From the NCBI GenBank assembly GCA_964649725.1, contig CAZYTM010000004.1, positions 62,001 to 126,000 on the forward strand: 64,000 nt of DNA. The letters run 5' to 3'. The position numbers and the translations under genes are program-made. The notes beneath the pieces are model-generated. The model was not told the origin of the DNA, did no database searches, and worked only from the letters and a program-made list of their open reading frames with translations. Positions 44,400 through 52,895 of this stretch are shown here, in pieces; within the stretch, counting starts at the first letter, position 1; every line of letters starts with the position of its first letter. Origin of the DNA: CAZYTM01 sp964649725 (lineage in GTDB: Bacteria > Desulfobacterota > Desulfuromonadia > Geobacterales > Geobacteraceae).

Positions 44400-45731
44400 A
44401 TGAATATGATAATTCGAATACTATTTGGCATTGTTTTAGCTGGCCAAGCTCTTTTAAGTGGTTGTGGTAGTGGCGGTAGTGGCGGTAGTGGGCCTGATAA
44501 TATATTAGATAAATTTGGATTTGTCTTGTCAGCTTCCAAAAGTAATATTTTAGCCGATTCAAATGATTCGACTACAATAACCGCTACACTGACAGCAGCC
44601 ATTCCAGAAGATCAAACAATGACTTTTTCTATTGTTTCAGGGGTCGCTTCTTTAAGTGATACAACTGTTCCTGTAACTACTCTAAGTGGAGTCAGTACGT
44701 TTTCTGTGCAGCTGAAAAGTGGGACCATTGGGCCTATAGTTGTCAAGGCGAAATTAGGAGCAAAAGAGTCTAATATTACAATTAACGCCAATACACTTGC
44801 AGCTAATGCAGATAGAACGTCGGTTCTTGCTGATGGTACATCTATCGCAACTATCACAGCAAGGTTCCAGGGAGTAGTACCTGACGGAACTGTTGTAATA
44901 TTTGAGTCTAACTCAGACACTGCTATTCTCAGTGCATCAAATGCAACAACCTCAAATAATGTTGCAACTATTCTGGTGCGGAGTAATACGCTAGGAACCA
45001 TAAAGGTGAATGCCTCTTCAGCTATATTGACTGGAGTAACAAGCTCTGTAGCTGTTACATTCTTTCAGCCGGTTACAATTACCACTACAAAATCTCATGC
45101 AATTGCAAATAATATTGACAGTGTGACGATAGTTGCGTCTCTGCCTGTAAATGTACCTGATAACACACAAATTGATTTTTCATTAAGTGGAGGCGCAGTT
45201 TTCAGTAACGGAAGTACAACGATTTCTTTAGGAACAGTCAATAACTCTGCTTCAGTTACGGTATTATCATCGGTTGCTGGGCAGGTCAATGTGTCGGCTA
45301 CACATTTACCAGGTTCTACTAGGGGGGTAAATATATTTTTTATTGTTCAGCCAGTTACAGCTATTGTGAAAATTGCCTTGAAGAAAGATATTAGTCTAAT
45401 GACATCTTTATCCTTTAAGATTATCAATGATACAGGTTCAACTCTTTCCTATAGTCAGTTTATTCCACTAGGGAGTGTATTATTACAGACTGATAGAGCG
45501 ACTGGTGACCCTTCTACAAAGATGACGGTTGCAATTTTGTCACCTAGTGGCATCAATATATCATCATTCACGCCGTTTCTACAGTTGACATATTTAGTTA
45601 ATTCGGGGAGTTTACCCAACTTTAAAGTTAGTAGCGAAGATGCTATAACAGCAACTAGTTTTTCCATACCTGTTGACATGCCGATATCTCTTTCTGTTGT
45701 TGATTTTGATGTACAGATAATCTATCAGTAA
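44400..45731 (+). CDS. Lipoprotein with invasin-type Ig-like repeats
   Basis: A 443-residue exported lipoprotein: LLSGC lipobox, a Gly/Ser tether, and three bacterial Ig-like repeats (about 40-125, 130-215, 225-310; each has the pattern DG/DS-x-S/T-x-x-T-I-T-A). The C-terminal 120 residues are beta-rich and may be a degenerate cohesin-like domain (weak). Such proteins stand off the outer membrane. It is the first of three exported proteins behind the SARP regulator. AT-rich leader with two TATAAAT heptamers. Confidence 0.8.
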   Translation: MNMIIRILFGIVLAGQALLSGCGSGGSGGSGPDNILDKFGFVLSASKSNILADSNDSTTITATLTAAIPEDQTMTFSIVSGVASLSDTTVPVTTLSGVSTFSVQLKSGTIGPIVVKAKLGAKESNITINANTLAANADRTSVLADGTSIATITARFQGVVPDGTVVIFESNSDTAILSASNATTSNNVATILVRSNTLGTIKVNASSAILTGVTSSVAVTFFQPVTITTTKSHAIANNIDSVTIVASLPVNVPDNTQIDFSLSGGAVFSNGSTTISLGTVNNSASVTVLSSVAGQVNVSATHLPGSTRGVNIFFIVQPVTAIVKIALKKDISLMTSLSFKIINDTGSTLSYSQFIPLGSVLLQTDRATGDPSTKMTVAILSPSGINISSFTPFLQLTYLVNSGSLPNFKVSSEDAITATSFSIPVDMPISLSVVDFDVQIIYQ

Positions 45732-45914
45732 AAATTAGTAATTGTTTTAAGAAGATTAGTGGTTGTAATTTCAGGCGAGTTTGAAATATTTAAATATTAT
45801 AATGGGCAGTCACAATTTCTGCGGATTCCTTTGTTTCATAGCAATGAGTGACAAGATGACTAACTATATAGGAAATTATTATATTGTTTTATAGCTGTTT
45901 GAGAGGAGTATAAA

Positions 45915-46346
45915 ATGATGATATTGATTTTTGTAATAGTCATCGGCGTCATTTCTGGATGTGCAACTGATATTAAAACTAGTTCTGTAGTAAAAGATAA
46001 TAAAAATATTGGAATTTGGGAGGCAGGAGGAGTTAAAATCGAAAAAATATCTTTATCAGCTGCAGGATTGTTAATTGATCTTCGATATAGAATTACAGAT
46101 CTTGATTTAGCAAAAAAGGTGATAAGTAATACAGCGGAAATGGTTTTAATTGACCAGACAAGTGGAAATATTTTAATGATTCCAAACGCGGATAAATTTA
46201 GTAAAATGCGCCAGGTGCCTTTAACGGATGATAAGAAAAGGGAATATTTTGTGCTGTTCAATAATTCAGGACAAATTGTAAAATCTGGTAACAAGGTGAC
46301 AGTAACTTTTGGGAGTCTGCAAATAAAAGATATTGTTGTACAATAG
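45915..46346 (+). CDS. Small lipoprotein of unknown function
   Basis: A 143-residue protein with signal and lipobox VISGC, then a mostly beta, charged domain (GVKIEKISLSAAGLLIDLRYRI, PLTDDKKREYFVLFNN). I do not recognise a family. GAGGAG lies upstream of ATG 45915. Placement between the Ig-like lipoprotein and the cohesin/dockerin-like protein suggests a role in the same surface structure. Confidence 0.75.
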   Translation: MMILIFVIVIGVISGCATDIKTSSVVKDNKNIGIWEAGGVKIEKISLSAAGLLIDLRYRITDLDLAKKVISNTAEMVLIDQTSGNILMIPNADKFSKMRQVPLTDDKKREYFVLFNNSGQIVKSGNKVTVTFGSLQIKDIVVQ

Positions 46347-46415
46347 ATATATTATATATAAACTCAATAACTATAAGTGTTTATATTCAATACATATTGC
46401 TTTGCGGAGGATTTG

Positions 46416-47708
46416 ATGTATTCATTTGTAAGGTTAGTATCAATATCATGTGCTTTTGTTATATTTACTGTTTCGCATTCATCAGCTGCAGCTTTTCTAA
46501 ATCTGGTACCGAACGGTAATGGGGTCTTTTTATTACAAGGTAGTACACTTGTTGATGTTGCTGGTATCGAAGTTAATATTACTTATGATACGAGTACATT
46601 ATCCAACCCAAGAGTAACGCAAGGTGGGCTAATTAGTGGCGCTTTAATGGCAGCCAATCCAAATCAGCAAGGGGTTGTAAGAATTGCAGTTGTTAAAGCA
46701 ACTCCTATAAATGGTTCGGGTACAATAGCCACATTAACATTTGATCGGCAAGGTGATACTGCTGGTAAAATTGTCGATATGACTGCCAGTCTTGTAAATA
46801 TCAATGGGACACCAATACCGGCAACTAAAGGATTTTCATCAGAAAATTCAGTAAATACGTCAATTCAGCCAGCAACTCAAGACACATCAGCAACATCCGT
46901 AATTTCAACTCAACAGAGCACCGGTAATATTGCATCTGCACCATTAGTGGTATCTGGGGGACAACCGGTTGTTCTTGGGAGTGTTAATATTGCTAGTGAA
47001 TCAACAGTCTCAATGCAGGATAAACCTCGAAATGAACCAGCGTCGCCAACATTAGAGCCTCAAACCAATAAAGAAGAATCAGTAATTGTTGCACGTGAAA
47101 GTACTTCAACAGCACAAAATGCCGAACCTTCTATTTCATCAGTTGAGCAGAATAAGAAATATATCTCCTATAAAAGTGTGTTACAGAAATTTAAGGAATA
47201 TATTGGTGAAAAAAATCCCAAAGCATTATGTATGCTTTTTACTTCATTTAATCTCCCAGGGGTTAGACAAGAACCTTCAATCTTACTTGCAGATGGGATG
47301 GTTAAATTAACTGTTTCAGTACAGATACCTTCAGAAGGTAAAGTAGCGCCAAATTTTGCTCTTAGAGGGGCAAAATTATCCTCCTTGCGAATGGAAGGAG
47401 AAAACTTATGGTTAATAGAGGCAATCCCAGAGCGTAATTCGTTAGAATCAACGTTAACCGTTATGCAATCAGGGTCTATTATCGATATCCCCTTAATTGT
47501 TTCTCCATTGCTTGATCAAAATAAGTATCGGCTTGGTGAATTTACAGAAGCAAATTTCACATTGTTTCTCAAGGAACGGGGTACTGACAAGGCTCCTCGT
47601 TATGATATCAATGAAGATAAAATCAGAAATTATATTGATGATTATATATATACCGCTAACTATCTTGTAAAACAAAAAACTTCAAATTCACAAATTAAAA
47701 ATAAATGA
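46416..47708 (+). CDS. Exported protein with N-terminal cohesin domain and C-terminal dockerin-like calcium loop
   Basis: A 430-residue secreted protein. Signal peptide (about 1-25) is followed by a cohesin-type domain (about 27-145: VAGIEVNITYDTSTLSNP, GSGTIATLTFDRQG), a low-complexity Ser/Thr/Gln linker (about 145-245), a second folded region, and a tail with an EF-hand-like loop at 397-408 (D397, N399, D401, N405, D408). A weaker copy begins near D367, 30 residues before, as in the duplicated F-hand of dockerins. ATG 46416 with GGAGG upstream is preferred over GTG 46377. Cargo or scaffold of the cohesin-bearing secretin is a plausible role. Confidence 0.75.
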   Translation: MYSFVRLVSISCAFVIFTVSHSSAAAFLNLVPNGNGVFLLQGSTLVDVAGIEVNITYDTSTLSNPRVTQGGLISGALMAANPNQQGVVRIAVVKATPINGSGTIATLTFDRQGDTAGKIVDMTASLVNINGTPIPATKGFSSENSVNTSIQPATQDTSATSVISTQQSTGNIASAPLVVSGGQPVVLGSVNIASESTVSMQDKPRNEPASPTLEPQTNKEESVIVARESTSTAQNAEPSISSVEQNKKYISYKSVLQKFKEYIGEKNPKALCMLFTSFNLPGVRQEPSILLADGMVKLTVSVQIPSEGKVAPNFALRGAKLSSLRMEGENLWLIEAIPERNSLESTLTVMQSGSIIDIPLIVSPLLDQNKYRLGEFTEANFTLFLKERGTDKAPRYDINEDKIRNYIDDYIYTANYLVKQKTSNSQIKNK

Positions 47709-47786
47709 ATTAGGTTTAATGACAAAGTATATTCAACATAGTGGGTTTATGTGAACAGTGGTAATCATATTATTTGTTGTTTGTGA

Positions 47787-47820
47787 AAAGCCTGTTGCCT
47801 ATACGGTACAGGCTTTATTC
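47787..47820 (+). terminator. Terminator after the cohesin/dockerin-like gene
   Basis: AAAGCCTGT (47787-47795) pairs perfectly with ACAGGCTTT (47808-47816), and T-rich sequence follows. Confidence 0.8.
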
Positions 47821-47884
47821 TATTGTGCATGTTATTATCAATAATTATTTTAATAATAGATGTAGATAGTGGAGTATTGCTTTT

Positions 47885-48835
47885 ATGCCAAATAGAAGAA
47901 AGATTAACAATAGTCACAAAAAACGATTTCTTGGCAAACGTAGCCCTATAATACTAATGATTACTATTGTCATGATTGTTTTGATAATATTATTGTTAGA
48001 GATAGTGAAGAATATGTATTCTGAAAAGTCATTACCAATACAGGTAAATACTGAACGGCATAAAATACCGAAGCATCAAACAATAACACAACAGCAGCAG
48101 TCATCATCGGTATTAATTACATCGCACAAAACCGCTAAGAATTTGAATTCACGTAAATCAAAAAATATTGTTCCTGGGAGTATAGCGATTATTGTGGATG
48201 ATATGGGTGGGAATATGCGAGAGGTAAATGCATTATTAGAAATATCAATACCTCTAACATATGCAATTATTCCTGGACTATCAAAGTCGAATGAGGTTGC
48301 TATAGCTGCTCACAATAGCGGTCATGAAGTAATTGTGCATATACCGATGGAACCTAAGGGATATCAGAATAAACCTTATGAAAAGGACGGTTTGTTGTTA
48401 GTAATGAGCAAACAAGAAATTTTAAGCCATATGAATAATTATTTCACGCAAGTACCTTTTGCTGCTGGTGCTAATAATCATATGGGGTCTAACTTTACAG
48501 AACATGATGAACAAATGCGTATTGTTCTTAATTATCTTAAAGCAAGAGGTTTATTTTTTGTTGACAGCAAAACAAGTCCAAACTCATTAGGTGACCGGAT
48601 AGCACGAGAAATAGGTGTTGATACTGCTGCAAGGTCAGTATTCATTGACAATGTACAGAATCAAGCAGCTATACGATTTCAACTTGATCAACTTGTATCC
48701 TTAGCAAGGAAGCATGGTAGTGCTATTGGGATCTGTCATCCGCATAAAATTACGGTTAAGACGCTGGCTGCTTTACTACCAGAACTTCAGAGAGAAGGGA
48801 TTACCTTTGTCTATGCTTCTGACCTGGCACGTTAA
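47885..48835 (+). CDS. Divergent polysaccharide deacetylase family protein
   Basis: A 316-residue protein with an N-terminal membrane anchor (about 23-45), a Gln/Ser-rich linker, and a C-terminal divergent deacetylase domain (about 95-316: IAIIVDDMGG, YAIIPGLSKSNEVA, GHEVIVHIPMEP, NNHMGSNFTE, IGICHPHK). The family usually lies next to ctpA in Geobacter-type genomes; here four genes separate them. It probably acts on periplasmic glycan. It has its own ribosome site and ends with a 4-base overlap with the convergent ParA-like gene. Confidence 0.85.
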   Translation: MPNRRKINNSHKKRFLGKRSPIILMITIVMIVLIILLLEIVKNMYSEKSLPIQVNTERHKIPKHQTITQQQQSSSVLITSHKTAKNLNSRKSKNIVPGSIAIIVDDMGGNMREVNALLEISIPLTYAIIPGLSKSNEVAIAAHNSGHEVIVHIPMEPKGYQNKPYEKDGLLLVMSKQEILSHMNNYFTQVPFAAGANNHMGSNFTEHDEQMRIVLNYLKARGLFFVDSKTSPNSLGDRIAREIGVDTAARSVFIDNVQNQAAIRFQLDQLVSLARKHGSAIGICHPHKITVKTLAALLPELQREGITFVYASDLAR

Positions 48836-50229
48836 TCGAAAAAGTTATATTTTAATTGTTTGAATATATATACTTTTATTTGATTGAATTCTCGATAAGA
48901 GCCTTCATTAAGAAAATTGATGGGGTTTGTTTGTTTAATTGGATAAACAATAAGTATTTCATTACCAAAGCCTTTTTTGTTGGGGTTAATTGTTAAATCA
49001 ATTAATCTATATATATTGTTAGGATCTTTATTAATTAATTTATTGCCAACATTATTAAATTCAATTTGAGATGTTGATTGTTTACAACCACTCAAGTTAA
49101 ATCGATGGCATTCAATAACAGGTATATTGTCATTATGTATTAATTGGAATGCCAATATTGATTCTCTTGCAGTAGCGAGTAGTATCTGCTGTGCCGCTGA
49201 ATTATTTTTATTGATTTGAAATATCGTATTTTCAAGAATAGCTAAATAACAATATTCTTCGAGAAAACCGTATGTTGAGCCGCTAGAAACCTCATAATAG
49301 TATGATCGGCTGGTAGAATTAATAACGGAGTTTTGGTTGCATACAGGACACTGAGGTGATATGCCTGACAACCTATTAGCATGAGAAATTTCGTTTCGTA
49401 TTTTCTCATCATCGAGCCACCGTTTAAATAGAAATGACCTTGGCTCAATCGTTTCCTGAAATTCAGATATAATAAAATCTGCAAGTCGTTGGTACTGACC
49501 GAAAACTTCAGTGCCTCGAGCATGCGATAGAATAGGATATATTTTGCCATCTGGATTGGTATTGAGACTTTCAACTTTAGGGCTCTTAGAAATAAATGCA
49601 TCCATACACTGGTACCCTCGATTAATCGCATATGCTCTGAGAAGAGATTTCTGATCTTTGAAAGGGCCATCAAACTTAATTCGTGAATCAATTAGGCATG
49701 GGAGAAGAGATAGGCTTTTCCGATCAAAGCCTTTTCTATCGAATAATGCCATTATGTTACGACAATTTTCCAATGATGCCATGTCTTTGACAGGTACCAA
49801 TACCCGGTCAGCTGCAAAAAGGGCATTTTCGGAAAATAGATTCAGTTCTGGTCTGGTATCGATAATTACAACGCCTGGTATGCTAGAACTTGCAAGTGAT
49901 TTTGCTAGTAACATCGGGTTATGAGTGGGAAAATCTTGATCAGTTAATGATGTGCATGATGGTATGTAATTAACACCATATTGGCCGGTAATAAGCAACT
50001 CACTTCCAACAATACCATTAAGAAAGAGATCTTTTACTGTCCCATTAGCAATATTTCCGGATATTTGAAACATTTTGTCGATAGTGAAATGATTATCGAA
50101 TGATAACACAGTTACTGGCAAGTCTTCTTGGAGTGCTTTAAGAAATATGGCAAGGTTTGTAGCAAGAGTTGTTTTGCCAACGCCGCCTTTTTCTGAGCAG
50201 ATTGTTATAACGTATGGATAGCTTTGCAT
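48832..50229 (-). CDS. ParA/MinD-family ATPase with a C-terminal domain of unknown function
   Basis: A 465-residue protein whose first 260 residues are a ParA-type ATPase: deviant Walker A KGGVGKTT (14-21) and VVIIDTRPELN as the switch II region. The rest is not recognised; it includes one CPVC pair (about 294-297) that alone cannot make a full zinc site. No ParB or parS is visible, so chromosome partitioning is not implied; ParA-like proteins also place secretion or chemosensory assemblies. It is the only longer gene on the minus strand in this part and converges on the deacetylase gene. Confidence 0.8.
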   Translation of the reverse strand: MQSYPYVITICSEKGGVGKTTLATNLAIFLKALQEDLPVTVLSFDNHFTIDKMFQISGNIANGTVKDLFLNGIVGSELLITGQYGVNYIPSCTSLTDQDFPTHNPMLLAKSLASSSIPGVVIIDTRPELNLFSENALFAADRVLVPVKDMASLENCRNIMALFDRKGFDRKSLSLLPCLIDSRIKFDGPFKDQKSLLRAYAINRGYQCMDAFISKSPKVESLNTNPDGKIYPILSHARGTEVFGQYQRLADFIISEFQETIEPRSFLFKRWLDDEKIRNEISHANRLSGISPQCPVCNQNSVINSTSRSYYYEVSSGSTYGFLEEYCYLAILENTIFQINKNNSAAQQILLATARESILAFQLIHNDNIPVIECHRFNLSGCKQSTSQIEFNNVGNKLINKDPNNIYRLIDLTINPNKKGFGNEILIVYPIKQTNPINFLNEGSYREFNQIKVYIFKQLKYNFFD

Positions 50230-50269
50230 TGAGCGATAATATTATGTTTAGTCAAGTGGGTCAACCGGT

Positions 50270-50298
50270 TTGACATGGCAGGGGGGGTGTGATAGAAA
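50270..50298 (+). promoter_or_regulatory. Promoter of the xseA-xseB-ispA-dxs operon
   Basis: TTGACA (50270-50275), 17 bases, TAGAAA (50293-50298). The spacer contains an unusual seven-G run. It lies between the divergent ParA-like gene and xseA. Confidence 0.6.
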
Positions 50299-50330
50299 CT
50301 GTGGAGTCAATTTCATGCTAAGGAGTTGAG

Positions 50331-51686
50331 GTGGAACGCTTTACGGAAAAAAGAATATTGTCCGTTTCCCAGTTGACATCCTTGATTAGAGGGGTGCTCG
50401 AAGATAATTTTGAGTATGTCTGGGTTGAAGGTGAAGTTTCTAATATAGCACAGCCTAGTTCAGGGCATCTGTATTTCAATTTAAAAGACTCCTTTTCACA
50501 AATTCGTTGTGTCATGTTTCGAGCAGCTGCGAGGGCAATCAAATTTAAAATTTGCGATGGCATGAGACTTGTTGCACATGGAAGAATTTCACTATATGAA
50601 CCTCGCGGAGATTATCAATTTCTAGCCGAATATCTGGAACCTCTTGGGGTAGGCGCATTACATCTAGCTTTCTCGCAACTAAAAGATCGTCTTGCTGCTG
50701 AAGGTCTATTTGATGTTGTACATAAACAACAATTGCCATCTATACCACAACGGATAGGTATAGTTACTTCCCCAACTGGTGCTGCTATACATGACATATT
50801 GCAGGTACTAGACCGGCGCTTTCCAAATCTTGAAATATATATAATGCCAGTCAAGGTGCAAGGAGAGGGGGCTGCAGAAGAGATAGTGATGGCAATTAAT
50901 GATTTTAACTGTTTAAATAATGTCGATGTCTTGATAGTTGGTCGTGGTGGTGGTCCAATTGAAGATCTTTGGGCATTTAACGATGAGAAAGTAGCTCGAG
51001 CAATATTTAAGTCTAATATCCCAATAATTACTGCAATCGGCCATGAAGTTGACTTTACTGTTGCCGATTTTGTTGCGGACCTGCGAGCACCAACACCATC
51101 TGCGGCAGCTGAATTGGTGATTAGAAGTAAGGAAGAATTGTTTGCAGAACTTTGTTTATTTAATCATCGACTATACCAAGGTATGCGTAATCGATTTTTA
51201 AATTATTGGGCTGCTCTAAATGTTGCATCAGGAGCTTTGAAGGATCCTGCAACGCTTATAGGCCATATGTTGCAGCGACTAGATGATCTATCAGTGAGAT
51301 TAAAATTCGTAATATTAGTATATCAAAAACAATGTCAGAATCTTTTATTATCACTTCGGACCCGTTTGGGGTTCAGTTCTCCTTACGCAAAGATAAAGTT
51401 ACAGCATAGCTTGTTGCAGTTACTGATCAATCGTAATAATATAGTAATCGCAGATACTTTAGAACTCGCCAATGATATTTTGGCACTAAACAGCGCTAAA
51501 CTTTCAGCTCTATCGCCTTTGGCCACACTAAATCGCGGTTACAGTATTATAACCAGTTTTCCTGATGGTAAGTTAGTTAAGAATAGTAATCAAGTTTCTC
51601 CGGGGGCACGTTTAAAAGTTATTTTTCAAGATGGCGAGGCAGTTTCTATAGTTGAATCCGTATATAACAGCAAATCGAACAAATAA
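50331..51686 (+). CDS. xseA: Exodeoxyribonuclease VII large subunit
   Basis: Single-strand exonuclease subunit of 451 residues: N-terminal OB fold (VWVEGEVSNIAQPSSGHLYF) and the catalytic domain with IGIVTSPTGAAIHDIL, GRGGGPIEDLWAFN and GHEVDFTVADFVADLRAPTPS. Start is GTG 50331 with GAGG just before. It leads the operon with xseB, ispA and dxs, a very common order. Confidence 0.96.
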   Translation: MERFTEKRILSVSQLTSLIRGVLEDNFEYVWVEGEVSNIAQPSSGHLYFNLKDSFSQIRCVMFRAAARAIKFKICDGMRLVAHGRISLYEPRGDYQFLAEYLEPLGVGALHLAFSQLKDRLAAEGLFDVVHKQQLPSIPQRIGIVTSPTGAAIHDILQVLDRRFPNLEIYIMPVKVQGEGAAEEIVMAINDFNCLNNVDVLIVGRGGGPIEDLWAFNDEKVARAIFKSNIPIITAIGHEVDFTVADFVADLRAPTPSAAAELVIRSKEELFAELCLFNHRLYQGMRNRFLNYWAALNVASGALKDPATLIGHMLQRLDDLSVRLKFVILVYQKQCQNLLLSLRTRLGFSSPYAKIKLQHSLLQLLINRNNIVIADTLELANDILALNSAKLSALSPLATLNRGYSIITSFPDGKLVKNSNQVSPGARLKVIFQDGEAVSIVESVYNSKSNK

Positions 51687-51746
51687 GCCAGTTTTACAAG
51701 AATGGAAAATATCTTAACTAAACATATTTTTTGAGGTACTGAAGTT

Positions 51747-51974
51747 ATGGCGACAGAAAAATTCGAAACTGCTCTTAAAAAGCTTGAAGATGTTGTAAAT
51801 AAGCTGGAGAGGGGTGAACTTTCTCTAGATGACTCTTTGAAAGCTTTTGAAGATGGTGTTAAATTGGCCGCATTTTGTTCCAAAAAACTTAATGAAGCTG
51901 AGAAACGGGTTGAACTTCTGCTCAAGCAGAAAGATGGTGCTTTTGTTCGGGAATCTTTTAAGGTTGACGATTGA
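51747..51974 (+). CDS. xseB: Exodeoxyribonuclease VII small subunit
   Basis: A 75-residue helical protein with the typical LEDVVNKLERGELSLDDSLKAFEDG and a following CSKKLNEAEKRVELL. It binds several copies per XseA chain. GAGG lies upstream of ATG 51747, 60 bases after xseA. Confidence 0.95.
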   Translation: MATEKFETALKKLEDVVNKLERGELSLDDSLKAFEDGVKLAAFCSKKLNEAEKRVELLLKQKDGAFVRESFKVDD

Positions 51975-52001
51975 CTAATACTTTGATGAAAAGAGATATA
52001 T

Positions 52002-52895
52002 ATGGAATTGAAGAATTATTTGAGAGAACGATGCAAACTTGTTGATGAGGCACTTGATAGTTATTTACCACGTGAAGATGAATTGCCTGCATCTTTGCAC
52101 AAATCAATGCGGTATTCAATTTTTGCTGGCGGGAAAAGAGTTCGCCCTATACTTTTGCTCGCTGCATGCGAAGCGGTTGGTGGCAATCTCGAATCTGCCA
52201 TGCCAGCTGCATGTGCAATGGAAATGATTCATACATATTCGCTTATCCATGATGATCTCCCTGCAATGGATAATGACGATTTTCGTCGTGGCAATCCAAC
52301 GAATCATAAGGTGTTCGGTGAAGCAACTGCAATATTAGCTGGTGATGCACTTCTTACAGAAGCTTTTATTCTTTTAAGCAGCCCAAAAACGCTTGATTTG
52401 GCTGGGGCCTCACGCCTCATTTCTGCAATTCATGAAATTGCTCGTTGCTCTGGTTCATACGGAATGGTTGGTGGTCAGGTAGTAGATATGGAAAGTGAGG
52501 GTAGAGATGATATTGATCTGGCAACTGTCCAATATATTCATACCCATAAAACTGGGGCTCTTATCAAGGCTTCAGTCAAAGTAGGTGCACTGCTAGGTGG
52601 AGCAGATGCTTCAACTTTGGCGGCTATTACTCGTTTTGGTGAGATAATTGGTTTAGCGTTTCAGATAGCTGATGATATTCTTGATATTGAAGGTACTACG
52701 GAAGAAATAGGCAAGGATGCAGGTAGTGATCAGGCAAGAGGGAAAGCAACATATCCAGCATTAGTTGGGATTACAGCTGCCAAGGAAAGAGCTGATGAAT
52801 TGATACAAATGGCTCTCGACGCATTGGTAGATTTAGATGAACGTGCAAATCCTTTGCGCGAGATAGCTTCATATATTGTAAGACGGAAGTCATGA
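52002..52895 (+). CDS. ispA: Farnesyl/geranyl diphosphate synthase
   Basis: Short-chain prenyl transferase of 297 residues. The first aspartate motif DDLPAMD is at 84-90, the second DDILD at 224-228; RRGNPTNHKVFG and GGQVVDM are typical. It makes C15 (possibly C20) precursors for quinones and undecaprenol. It overlaps dxs by four bases, uniting both ends of isoprenoid precursor synthesis. Confidence 0.95.
   Translation: MELKNYLRERCKLVDEALDSYLPREDELPASLHKSMRYSIFAGGKRVRPILLLAACEAVGGNLESAMPAACAMEMIHTYSLIHDDLPAMDNDDFRRGNPTNHKVFGEATAILAGDALLTEAFILLSSPKTLDLAGASRLISAIHEIARCSGSYGMVGGQVVDMESEGRDDIDLATVQYIHTHKTGALIKASVKVGALLGGADASTLAAITRFGEIIGLAFQIADDILDIEGTTEEIGKDAGSDQARGKATYPALVGITAAKERADELIQMALDALVDLDERANPLREIASYIVRRKS

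Noticed and set aside
48832..50229. Chromosome replication origin/partition locus because of the ParA-like gene
   Set aside because: No parB, parS-like palindromes, dnaA or dnaN nearby.
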